Origin: Bacteroidota bacterium
Lineage (GTDB): Bacteria; Bacteroidota; Rhodothermia; Rhodothermales; Bin80
Direction: 5' to 3'
Assembly: GCA_028875125.1 (NCBI GenBank)
Contig: JAPPGC010000097.1
Location: 1 to 33,231 of the forward strand
Length of the DNA: 33,231 nucleotides
The translations under genes were made by a program, and so were the position numbers. The notes below the pieces were generated by a model that saw nothing but the letters and a program-made list of their open reading frames with translations, had not been told where the DNA came from and made no database searches. This document shows, in pieces, positions 22,830-31,509 of this stretch (position 1 is the stretch's first letter; each line of letters begins with the position of its first letter).

Positions 22830-25800
22830 GTGCAGATTCTTATTGCTCCTGCGGAGGCCGAAAAGCCCCAACGCATACAGATATTCAGTCGGGGAGACGG
22901 AGAGGATTGGGTGATGCATGTGGAGGGCAGCTTGTCTTCGGCTACCGCGATGCCGGAAGAAAGTGGCCAGGTTAATCTGGAAGATCTGAGGGCCGGGATG
23001 TCTACTGGAAGTGCTTCATCTTACTACCAGGCAAGAGCCGACACGGGAATTGACCTGAGATCCTCCTTCCGCACACTCAAGAGGTTTTGGTACAAACCCG
23101 GTGAAGCAGTAGGGGAAGTGTCTTTCCCTGACACAATTGAAAGTAATGAGTTGGAAATTCACCCTCTGATTCTGGATGGGTGTTTCCAGGTTGAAGCTGC
23201 CGCACGTAACCCGGGCGGAGTTGAAGGGGAGACGACTTATCTACCATTTGGCTGGGATCGCCTCTGGTTATCAGGACGACTGCCGAACAATGTAGTTTGT
23301 CATGTCAGAATGAATGAGGTCTCAAAGGGGGCAAAAGAAAAATCAGGTTCCACCGCGGAGATAATGAGCGCCGAATTGCGCATTTATGACACGGATGGTA
23401 CTCTGATTGGTGGATTGAGCGGGTATATTGTGAAGCGTGCGACCCGGGGAGCGTTGCTTTCCGCGGTAGAAGATATTGATGATCTTCTGTACGAAATTCT
23501 CTGGCGTGAAAGTCCTTTAGTTCCGGCAGTACTGTCGGCAGAATTTCTTCCATCCCCGGGAACGGTTGCGGCGAGTTCTGGCCTTCTGTCAGCGTATTTG
23601 AGCGAAGAAGGGGTTCAACCCGAAGAGAGGAATGCTCTCCTGGATGATCTGGAACGGTGGTCTCGCTCGCGTGCGCTCGCAACTTTGGAGGAACTGGGGT
23701 GGAAGCGTAAGCAAGGGGAAATCATAGAATCGGAGGTTTTACGGAAACGCCTGGGTGTCATTTCAGATCACGAGCGCGTCTTTCGTCGAATGCTTGAGAT
23801 GCTGGCCAAGTCCGGAATTGTGGAGGAGATAGATGGCTCCTTTGTTGTCAGGATTGCATCTGGAGATGCATTGCCCGACGAAATGCCGGTAGATCTTGAA
23901 GAGTTTGCAGATGGAATGGCTGAGCGGTTTCCTCACGGTACAACCGAGGTCGGGCTCTTTCGGCGTTGTGGAACTGCCTTGGGCGAAGTGCTTCGTGCTC
24001 AGAAGGATCCACTGACACTGCTCTTCAGTAGCGGAGATCCGACTCCAGGAGATCTGTACCTCAAAGCGCCGGTGGCTCGAGCGGCAAACCGTATTCTAAA
24101 AGAAACGGTATCTGCGCTTGTAAGCGAATTACCGGCCGAGCGCCACCTTAGGATCATTGAGGTTGGTGCGGGCACAGGCTCTGCCACTGCCGCGATCCTT
24201 CCCGAACTCCCAGAAGGGCGTTTTGACTATATGTATACCGATATCTCGGCGGGCTTCTTTGCGGAGGCGGAAGCACGATTTGGGGGTAAACCAATGGAAT
24301 ACCGCCCGCTAAATATTGAAAATGATCCTGTAGCGCAGGGCTTTGAGATGCACAGCTACGATTTGCTGATTGCCTCCAATGTGATACATGCCACTCGATA
24401 TCTTCATGAGACGCTTGAGTACTGTCGGGATCTTCTCGCACCGTCTGGTCAATTGGTAGCGCTTGAGAACCTGAGTGGGCAGGGCTGGATGGATCTGACG
24501 TTCGGGCAACTGGACGGCTGGTGGCGGTTTGCCGATGACTACCGTCCTCACCATGCTTTGGCCAGTCCGGCAGTATGGCGGCGTGCACTTAGCGATGCAG
24601 GTTTTGGTGAGGTGGAGATCCTGGGAATTGAGGAAACTGATGCAATCAGAAGACACGACAAGGGGGTGATCGTAGCCCAAGGTCCCACCGAAATACAGGA
24701 GCGTACCGGTGTTTGGGTACTGGTGGCCGATCACAATGGGACCGCCCAATGTCTTGCAGAAGACTTGGTCAGCAATAACCAGACAGTTGTACTCGTGGAT
24801 GCTCGTGTAGCAGACTCCAAGAATTCCGCCCTTGAATCAGAGGAACCTGGAATGATCCAGGTCGCCATCGACATTAGTTGCCGGGAATCGTGGGAAGAGT
24901 TGCTGCGAAGCGTTTCCAAAGATTTGCCGCTGAAGGGAGTTGTGCATCTTGGCGCACTTGATGGCGCAGGTCCAAATGCTTCAACCGATGAGATGGCGCA
25001 GGATACCAGGCGAATCGTGGAGAGTGCGCTGGTACTGGTACAGGCAGTAATAGACACCAACGTCTTACCGGACAAAGGCATCTGGTTTATTACTCGGGGT
25101 GCCCAAGTGCTGGAAAGGGAGTTCACAGGCCAGATAGCTGGTGCGGCATTATGGGGATTCGGTAAGGGTGTATCCCGGGAATTGACGCATCTGCAGACAA
25201 GAATGATTGACCTGGATCCAGCCGAAACTGCCGCAAAACCCGATCTGGTGACGGAGCTGCTCAACCCTGACCATGAAAATCATATTGCCTATCGAAACGG
25301 ACGACGAAACGTAGCACGTCTGGCGAGAGAGAATGCTGGCTTGGAACGTCTCAGTTTTCCGGATGACGTTCCTTGGGTGCTTGCCCCAGATCCAGATGGC
25401 GTAATTGAAAACATCCACGTCAAGACGCTGTCTAATCGGGGATTGGAGCCGAAAGAAGTTCGTGTCGCAGTCAAGGCCGCCGGTCTTAATTTCTGGGACG
25501 TATTTCGTTCTCTCGCATTCATTCAAGAGGGAAATCTCGGCAGGGAGGTATGTGGAGATGTACTGGAGATAGGCTCTGAGGTGACAACTGTTTCGGTTGG
25601 TGATCACGTAGTTGGGCTGGGGTTTGGTGCATTCGCAGCGGAAATGGTGACACATGGAGAACTTGTAGCGCGTGCACCAGAGGGGTTCTCTGTATCGGAA
25701 ATGGCTACGGTGCCGAGTGCTTTTGTTTCAGCTGCGCTGTCATATGAGTTCTCGGGCTTGGAGGCTGGTGATCGGGTGCTGATTCATGCCGGAGCAGGTG

Positions 25801-28800
25801 GTGTGGGTTTGGCAGCCATTCAGTTGGCTCAGGCCGTAGGGGCCGAAGTTTTTGCAACGGCAAGTGCCCCAAAGCAGAAATACCTGCGTTCGTTAGGGGT
25901 GGAGCATGTATTCAATAGCCGTGATACACTTTTCGGAGCAGAAATCCTTGAGGCTACAGATGGTGCGGGAGTTGATGTAGTACTGAATAGTCTTACGAGC
26001 GAGGGTTTCATTGATGCGAGTCTGTCATGCCTTGTTCAGGGAGGTCGATTTGTAGAATTAGCAAGACGGGATATTCTGAGTGAAGAGGAGATGGCGGCCG
26101 TACGCTCAGATGTGAAATACGCCATTCTTGAACTAGATGTACTCAAAAAAACAGACCCCGAGTGGGTTGGCCGGGTTCTTAGGAACTTACTGAAACAATT
26201 TAGCGAAGGGAGTCTAGCGCCCATTCGTCATAGCAGATGGCCGCTGGCCGAAGCGAGTGCTGCTCTGCAGTTCATGCGGTCCGCCCGCCATCTTGGCAAG
26301 ATTGTAGTCACGACATCAGCCCTAGTTAGGGGGCAGTTAAGAGGGGAACGAACATATTTGGTTACTGGCGGTCTGGGAGGAATTGGGCTTGCTGTCGCAA
26401 ACTGGTTGGCGGATCATGGAGCAGGCGCCATCGTGCTGAATGGGCGGCGCCCACCGGAAGGGGAGGCACAGGAAGTAGTTGATGCATTGCAAGCGCGTGG
26501 CGTTACTGTGCGAGTAGCTCTTGCAGATGTGACGGATCTCGCCGCGGTGGACAAAATGCTTGCGGATATACGGCAGGAATTGCCGCCCCTTGCCGGAGTA
26601 ATCCATAGTGTAGGTGTATTATCAGATGGTGCTCTAGGAAATCAGACTTGGGATAGGTTTGAGCAGGTATTATGGCCCAAAGTAGTAGGTGCATGGCATT
26701 TGCATCATGCTACTGCAGATTGTGATCTGGATTTGTTTGTTCTTTTTTCTAGTCGCGTAGGGGTCATGGGGAATCCGGGACAGGCAAATCACGCGACTGC
26801 GAATGCATTCCTGGATCAGCTTGCTGCGCATCGGCGTGCGATTGGACTTCCAGGTCAGGCAATTGCCTGGGGGGCCTGGTCGGAAATTGGCGAAGCTGCG
26901 GAACGAAAGGAGAGTATTGAGGAACGGAGGGCTGCACTTGGTGGCCGCTGGTTCACTCCACAGCAGGGTATCAAGGCGCTTGATAAACTGGTGCGTGCAG
27001 ATGTAACGCATTCTGTGGTCATGGCGATGGACTGGGAAGTTTTTCAGAAGGCTAGTGAGGATCGGCCGGCTATACTGGGTGATCTGCTTCAAGACACTTC
27101 TGAGGAAGATGCCGATACGACAGTCTTTCTGGAAGATCCCATATCCCAGTTGCGCAGAATGCCGGCAGCGGAACACAAGGATCTGCTCATATCCTTCCTC
27201 CAGCAAGAGTTACAAGCAGTCTTGCGCTTGCCGAGTGCTCCCTTGTCTACTGTGGGATTTTTCGACTTAGGGATGGATTCATTGATGGCCGTTGAACTAC
27301 GGAATCGGCTTAATCGCGCATTTGCTGACGAGTATGTTGCATCAAATACAGTGGTATTTGACTATCCGGACATCAACATGCTGGCGGAGCACTTGGCCGA
27401 TGAATTAGGATCACTCGGTCCTGCTCCCGCCCCGCTGCAGCTCGTTACACAACAGCAACCAGTTGTGCGGAACGAGGAGGACGGCATTGCAGTGATCGGA
27501 ATGGCGTGTCGTTTTCCTGGCGCACCGGACATTGAGGCATTTTGGGAATTGCTTGAATCCGGGGGCAATACCGTTTCGGATGGACGCAGTGATTCTGGTC
27601 CATGGGAGGGGGTAGCGGGGGATCCTACTGCTGAGGATCCTATCCTGAGACTGGGATCATTTCTGGATGGGTTGGATCAGTTTGATGCAGGTTTCTTCAA
27701 TATCCGTCCGATTGAGGCCCGCGGCATGGATCCGAGGCAGCGTATGCTCCTGGGGACCAGTTGGCAGGCCCTTGAAGATGCTGCAATGGATCCCGATTCC
27801 CTCAGGCACAGCCGAACGGGAACGTATATTGGCATGGCAGCCAGTGAATACCGTGATTTGATTTCGGGAAGCGATCAGGAGTACAACTATCTCGGCACTG
27901 CAGGAAGTGTCGCTATCGGACGTGTCGCTTTTCTGTTGGGGTTGATGGGACCAGTTGTGGCGGTGGATATGACCTGTGCATCTTCTTTGGCTGCAATTCA
28001 TCAGGCAGCTTCCGATCTCAAATCTGGAGATGTGGATCTTGCTCTGACGGGAGGTGTCCATGTGGTTCTTTCTCCTGCGATCAATAGGTTTATGGCCGAG
28101 TACGGCATGCTATCGTCAAGCGGAAATTGCCGGACATTTGATGCAAGTGCAGATGGATTTGTTCGGGGAGAGGGTTGCGGCGTTGTAGTTCTTAAGCGAC
28201 TAAGTGATGCCGTGTCCGATGGGGATCGAATATGGGGTGTCATCCGTGGTTCTGCATTGAATCAAAATGGCCCGAATGCATCGCTTACGGTACCGAGCGG
28301 TAAGGCACAGAAGCAGGTGCTGGAAGATGCGCTTCGTCGGGCTGGTATTCCGCCTTCTGAGATTGACTTTCTGGAAGCACATGGAACTGGTTCCCAATTG
28401 GGAGATCCGATTGAAGTGAACTCAGTTGCTTCCGTATATGGTAGGGATCGTGAAGCAGATCGCCCGCTTTTACTTGGAACGGCAAAGACCAATATTGGGC
28501 ATCTTGAGTCAGCGGCGGGAGTTGCGGGTCTCATTAAAGTGTTGTTAGCAATGGAGCGGAGAGTGATCCCGAAGCATTTGCATTTTGAGGAGCCGAACCC
28601 GCATGTGGAGTGGGATCAATTGCCGGTTAAAGTCACATCGGAGAAAATAGACTGGCCAAGCCGATCTGACCGGCCACCGCGGGCGGGAGTCAGCGCTTTT
28701 GCAATTTCAGGGGCGAACGCCCACGTTGTGGTTGAGGGTTACAGTGTGTCGGGCGATACGGGAATTCGTGTTCCTATAGGTTCGCCAGAATATATTGCTG

Positions 28801-28931
28801 TTCCCGATCTGAAGATGGGAGTAAACCTACCAGATCCCGTAGATGAAGATCTGCGGCGTATGAGGGTTCTGCCCCTATCTGCGAAATCAAACGAGGCACT
28901 ACGAGCATTGGCGGGAGGATACCTTTCCTGA
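22830..28931 (+). CDS. PKS fragment 3: second half of DH, cMT, ER, KR, ACP, KS2
   Basis: This 2033-residue open frame continues fragment 2 in the same frame; GTG 22830 is only the first possible restart. It contains DH HPLILDGCFQ (111-120) with catalytic Asp116 and a C-methyltransferase with the SAM motif IIEVGAGTGSATAAILP (442-458). It also has the ER NADPH motif LIHAGAGGVGLAAIQLAQ (984-1001), and a KR with VTGGLGGIG (1178-1186), LFSSRVGVMGNPGQANHATA and His1321 at the usual Tyr position. The ACP has LGMDSLMAVEL (Ser1484). KS2 has Cys1716 in DMTCASSL, His1851 in EAHGTGSQLGDPIE and His1891 in KTNIGH. The linker after KS2 ends at TGA 28929. Nothing else disrupts the frame over 6.1 kb. If translated alone it would lack KS1, AT1 and half of DH. 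Confidence 0.85.
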   Translation: MQILIAPAEAEKPQRIQIFSRGDGEDWVMHVEGSLSSATAMPEESGQVNLEDLRAGMSTGSASSYYQARADTGIDLRSSFRTLKRFWYKPGEAVGEVSFPDTIESNELEIHPLILDGCFQVEAAARNPGGVEGETTYLPFGWDRLWLSGRLPNNVVCHVRMNEVSKGAKEKSGSTAEIMSAELRIYDTDGTLIGGLSGYIVKRATRGALLSAVEDIDDLLYEILWRESPLVPAVLSAEFLPSPGTVAASSGLLSAYLSEEGVQPEERNALLDDLERWSRSRALATLEELGWKRKQGEIIESEVLRKRLGVISDHERVFRRMLEMLAKSGIVEEIDGSFVVRIASGDALPDEMPVDLEEFADGMAERFPHGTTEVGLFRRCGTALGEVLRAQKDPLTLLFSSGDPTPGDLYLKAPVARAANRILKETVSALVSELPAERHLRIIEVGAGTGSATAAILPELPEGRFDYMYTDISAGFFAEAEARFGGKPMEYRPLNIENDPVAQGFEMHSYDLLIASNVIHATRYLHETLEYCRDLLAPSGQLVALENLSGQGWMDLTFGQLDGWWRFADDYRPHHALASPAVWRRALSDAGFGEVEILGIEETDAIRRHDKGVIVAQGPTEIQERTGVWVLVADHNGTAQCLAEDLVSNNQTVVLVDARVADSKNSALESEEPGMIQVAIDISCRESWEELLRSVSKDLPLKGVVHLGALDGAGPNASTDEMAQDTRRIVESALVLVQAVIDTNVLPDKGIWFITRGAQVLEREFTGQIAGAALWGFGKGVSRELTHLQTRMIDLDPAETAAKPDLVTELLNPDHENHIAYRNGRRNVARLARENAGLERLSFPDDVPWVLAPDPDGVIENIHVKTLSNRGLEPKEVRVAVKAAGLNFWDVFRSLAFIQEGNLGREVCGDVLEIGSEVTTVSVGDHVVGLGFGAFAAEMVTHGELVARAPEGFSVSEMATVPSAFVSAALSYEFSGLEAGDRVLIHAGAGGVGLAAIQLAQAVGAEVFATASAPKQKYLRSLGVEHVFNSRDTLFGAEILEATDGAGVDVVLNSLTSEGFIDASLSCLVQGGRFVELARRDILSEEEMAAVRSDVKYAILELDVLKKTDPEWVGRVLRNLLKQFSEGSLAPIRHSRWPLAEASAALQFMRSARHLGKIVVTTSALVRGQLRGERTYLVTGGLGGIGLAVANWLADHGAGAIVLNGRRPPEGEAQEVVDALQARGVTVRVALADVTDLAAVDKMLADIRQELPPLAGVIHSVGVLSDGALGNQTWDRFEQVLWPKVVGAWHLHHATADCDLDLFVLFSSRVGVMGNPGQANHATANAFLDQLAAHRRAIGLPGQAIAWGAWSEIGEAAERKESIEERRAALGGRWFTPQQGIKALDKLVRADVTHSVVMAMDWEVFQKASEDRPAILGDLLQDTSEEDADTTVFLEDPISQLRRMPAAEHKDLLISFLQQELQAVLRLPSAPLSTVGFFDLGMDSLMAVELRNRLNRAFADEYVASNTVVFDYPDINMLAEHLADELGSLGPAPAPLQLVTQQQPVVRNEEDGIAVIGMACRFPGAPDIEAFWELLESGGNTVSDGRSDSGPWEGVAGDPTAEDPILRLGSFLDGLDQFDAGFFNIRPIEARGMDPRQRMLLGTSWQALEDAAMDPDSLRHSRTGTYIGMAASEYRDLISGSDQEYNYLGTAGSVAIGRVAFLLGLMGPVVAVDMTCASSLAAIHQAASDLKSGDVDLALTGGVHVVLSPAINRFMAEYGMLSSSGNCRTFDASADGFVRGEGCGVVVLKRLSDAVSDGDRIWGVIRGSALNQNGPNASLTVPSGKAQKQVLEDALRRAGIPPSEIDFLEAHGTGSQLGDPIEVNSVASVYGRDREADRPLLLGTAKTNIGHLESAAGVAGLIKVLLAMERRVIPKHLHFEEPNPHVEWDQLPVKVTSEKIDWPSRSDRPPRAGVSAFAISGANAHVVVEGYSVSGDTGIRVPIGSPEYIAVPDLKMGVNLPDPVDEDLRRMRVLPLSAKSNEALRALAGGYLS

Positions 28932-30020
28932 TTGGATGAGCATTTCAAAAAGCCGTCCGAAAAGAACTCAGACGCGTTGTTATCAGATATGGCCTGGACG
29001 GCAGCAGTGGGAAGGAGTCACTTATCTCATCGTGCCGGCATTGCTTATGATGATGAACAGTCACTGCGGAATGGACTGATGAGCGTCGCTAGCACGAATG
29101 GAAGATTACCCTTGCCTGAAATAGCTCCAAAGGTGGCATTCGTCTTTAATGCAGAGGAGACTTTAGGACTTGAAATGGGAGGAGAATTGTATCGTAGCGA
29201 GCCAGTCGTGCGTGCAGTCCTTGATCGGTGTGATGAGCTACTTCAAGGCGAACTCGGAGGCTCCCTACTGGATGTGATGTTTGGTCGTTCAAGTAATCTT
29301 TCGGACTCGGAGGTATGGCGGTCCCCAGCCGTTTTTGCCCTCCAATGCGCCCAGGTTGCGCTATGGGAGAGTGTCGGGGTTTCTCCAGATGTGGTCTTTG
29401 GGATCAATACGGGGGAGCTAGCAGCTGCGTATGCAGCCGGTGTTTTGAAGCTTGAGGATGGACTGGTCCTCGCGGCGCGGTGCACTGAACTGATGGATGG
29501 AAATCTCGACAACGGGAATGCCCAAGCCATCCCGGAAGAGGTATCCTTCGCACCACCATCCACCCACGTGGTTAGTGGTGCGACTGGCCTGCAGGTAAGC
29601 CCCGAGATATCTATGGATGCGGCGTATTGGGCCCGGCAGGCGCGTTCACCCGCGGCACTTGGCAAATGTGTTACGACCATTGCGAAAATGGGGGTGACTG
29701 CCGTAGTGGAAGTTGGTCCTGACATGCTCTTGAAGTCAAAGATTCTTGCAGATTGGCCAAAGGTCGCACAGCAGACAACGAATGGTATACAGGTGCCGAT
29801 TGTGCTGGCAAGCTTCAAGAGACCGCGAAATGGCTCAACCGACGAATCTATGGGGAGTAGTTTTTCTCAATCCGTTGCAAGGTTGTATGAGGCAGGTCTC
29901 AATCTGAATTTTTCAGGACTGTTTGCCGGAGAAAAGAGGAGTCGAATCTCGCTGCCCAGTTATCCTTTCCAACGCGAACACTATTGGTTCAAGACCGGAG
30001 CTTCTCCAGTGTCTCAGTAG
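28932..30020 (+). CDS. PKS fragment 4: degenerate acyltransferase AT2
   Basis: This is the same frame as fragment 3, beginning just after the TGA. It aligns with the KS-AT linker and AT1 of module 1: LSDMAWTAAVGRSHLSHRAG, SLLDVMFG, FALQCAQVALWESVGVSPDVV, AAYWARQARSPAA, VVEVGPDML, and the post-AT motif LPSYPFQREHYWF near the end. The AT active-site parts are gone: GQGSQ reads NAEET, GHSVG reads GINTG (catalytic Ser replaced by Asn159), and the segment with AFH is deleted (about 60 residues between HVVSG and the YW motif). It cannot load a malonyl unit by the known mechanism. The natural stop TAG at 30018 follows a short tail, with no ACP, reductive domain or thioesterase behind it. Confidence 0.8.
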   Translation: MDEHFKKPSEKNSDALLSDMAWTAAVGRSHLSHRAGIAYDDEQSLRNGLMSVASTNGRLPLPEIAPKVAFVFNAEETLGLEMGGELYRSEPVVRAVLDRCDELLQGELGGSLLDVMFGRSSNLSDSEVWRSPAVFALQCAQVALWESVGVSPDVVFGINTGELAAAYAAGVLKLEDGLVLAARCTELMDGNLDNGNAQAIPEEVSFAPPSTHVVSGATGLQVSPEISMDAAYWARQARSPAALGKCVTTIAKMGVTAVVEVGPDMLLKSKILADWPKVAQQTTNGIQVPIVLASFKRPRNGSTDESMGSSFSQSVARLYEAGLNLNFSGLFAGEKRSRISLPSYPFQREHYWFKTGASPVSQ

Positions 30021-30456
30021 CTCGTTGGTGAGGTACCCATTTAAGGATCTTGTCTCCAATATTACTTGTGCCAGCACAGGTTCTCTCTGTTATCATGTTT
30101 GAGTATCAAGTATTGCCAAGCGCACGCCAAAAGGATCCTTGGTTGGGGAATCAGGCTAGTCCTGGACTTCAAGATTTCTGGTGGGAATTTCAGTTACATA
30201 CTTTCACTTGTTAATGATAGTGCAGGTCGTTGGGGACAAAGGGGAAATCTCATCAGTCAACAAGTTGTTGTTGGCTGGTCACGAGTATGTATACTTGTGT
30301 TTATCGTGCAGTCCTCCAAGATTGGGAATGCCTTGTGGGCCAGTTAACGTAAATTGCAAAGTATAGGGGGTCAAGTCAGGCTTTGGCCAATATGCTCTAC
30401 CACGGCCGACTTTGAACGATCCGTGATTAATCTCATATGGCGCAAGACAATTCAAA
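30021..30456. other. 436-bp gap after the PKS
   Basis: No supported gene and no sign of further PKS domains. Short plus-strand frames at 30066-30366 have no recognisable domain. I see no clear terminator for the PKS; the first 100 bases hold only a TGTGC/GCACA repeat that is too tight to form a hairpin. Confidence 0.45.
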
Positions 30457-31509
30457 ATGAATCGACGCGAATTCACCCAACTTACCGCTCAGGCCGCAGG
30501 CGTGAGTCTGTTTTCGGGAAACATTTTTATCAAGCAGACTGAACCGGACGAGATCATTGGTCACGGTGACCACCGTTACCGTGTGCATAGGAATTGGGGG
30601 CAGCAGGATCCAAGCCTCGTGCCCGTAAATAACTGCCACGAAATGGTCCAGGATAGCGCGGGGCGTCTGATCATGATTGGAGATGAAACACGCAATAACG
30701 TTTTGATTTATGACAGGTCCGGCAAGGTACTTGATACCTGGGGCAGTGCGTATCCTTATGGGCATGGCCTGACGCTATGGAATGCTGGCGGAGAGGAATT
30801 CCTGTTCATCTGTGACAACGGTTTCGACGGAAACCCGCAGGTTGTCAAGACCACGCTGGATGGTCAGGTAGTCCTTAGGCTTCCCCATCCACATGAAGTT
30901 GGAGCGTATGCGGAGTCTGACGCCTATCATCCAACAGAAACCGCTGTCGGACCGAATGGGGACATCTACGTGGCCGATGGTTACGGTTCGCAATGGGTTC
31001 TCCAGTTTAACGCCGTGGGCGAGTACATTCGAAAGTTTGGGGGTAGGGGGGACGAGGATCATCAGTTTCAAACAGTGCACGGTGTGTGCGTAGATCTGCG
31101 TGATCCAGGTAATCCATCTCTGATATGCACGAGTCGGGCGCACAATGCCTTTAAGCGGTTTTCTCTCAACGGAGATTATCTCTCGACGATCTTTCTGCCT
31201 GGTGCATATGTGTGCCGTGCGGTGATTCACGGAGAGATGCTGTATTCAGGCGTGTGCTGGTCAAGACTCCGCTACCTAAATCAGACGCCTGATTCTGGAT
31301 TCGTGACGATTCTGGACAAGAACGATCGCGTGGTTTCGAATCCTGGTGGAACCCCGCCCGTCTATGAAAATGGGGTTCTCCAGCTCATGTTGCAGGATGA
31401 GCCCATTTTCAACCACTGCCACGATGTTTGCGTGGACACAGACGAAAACCTGTATGTCTGCCAGTGGAACGCAGGCAAGACTTATCCTATCAAGCTGGAG
31501 CGGATTTAG
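30457..31509 (+). CDS. Tat-exported NHL-type beta-propeller protein
   Basis: This 350-residue protein begins MNRREFTQLTAQAAGVSLFSG, a twin-arginine signal (RREF) of the short type. The body is built of repeated four-stranded units with the NHL pattern: MVQDSAGRLIMIGDETRNNV and FNAVGEYIRKFGGRGDEDHQ. Further units are AVGPNGDIYVADGYGSQWVL and VCVDTDENLYVCQWNAGKTY. Such six-bladed propellers fold in the cytoplasm and are exported folded. Known relatives include peptidylamidoglycolate lyase-like and sugar or metabolite-binding proteins; the repeats contain several His and Asp residues (EDHQFQTVHGV, FNHCHDVC) that could bind a metal. The substrate is unknown. Its stop codon overlaps the end of the convergent serine hydrolase gene by four bases. 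Confidence 0.78.
   Translation: MNRREFTQLTAQAAGVSLFSGNIFIKQTEPDEIIGHGDHRYRVHRNWGQQDPSLVPVNNCHEMVQDSAGRLIMIGDETRNNVLIYDRSGKVLDTWGSAYPYGHGLTLWNAGGEEFLFICDNGFDGNPQVVKTTLDGQVVLRLPHPHEVGAYAESDAYHPTETAVGPNGDIYVADGYGSQWVLQFNAVGEYIRKFGGRGDEDHQFQTVHGVCVDLRDPGNPSLICTSRAHNAFKRFSLNGDYLSTIFLPGAYVCRAVIHGEMLYSGVCWSRLRYLNQTPDSGFVTILDKNDRVVSNPGGTPPVYENGVLQLMLQDEPIFNHCHDVCVDTDENLYVCQWNAGKTYPIKLERI

Larger units (their letters stand above)
19750..30020 (+). pseudogene. Type I polyketide synthase, KS-AT-DH-cMT-psiKR-ER-KR-ACP-KS-AT, broken in three places
   Basis: Read as one gene, this is a multidomain synthase of about 3,420 residues. Domains by position: KS1 19762-21057, AT1 21451-22320, DH 22560-23440, C-methyltransferase 23950-24660, structural pseudo-KR 24700-25330, ER 25390-26315, KR 26343-26894, ACP 27177-27410, KS2 27477-28739 and a degenerate AT2 29127-29816. 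The reading is broken by a one-base loss at 21604-21606, TAA at 22794-22796 and TGA at 28929-28931; the frame is otherwise open throughout. A working module 1 would make a fully reduced, methyl-branched acyl chain, and its domain order is that of fungal highly reducing PKSs and of some bacterial methyl-branched-lipid synthases. There is no terminal ACP, DH, KR or TE after AT2. The nonsense codons are not typical sequencing errors. Pseudogene, strain-specific lesion or assembly error all remain possible. Confidence 0.8.

Noticed and set aside
19750..30020. Reassigned genetic code (UGA read as Trp) to explain the TGA
   Set aside because: UGA ends the moaB-like and yidD genes at the expected family lengths, and the TAA in DH would still be unexplained.
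30066..30366. Continuation of the PKS (lost DH or ACP) after its stop
   Set aside because: I found no DH, KR or ACP motif in any frame of the gap.
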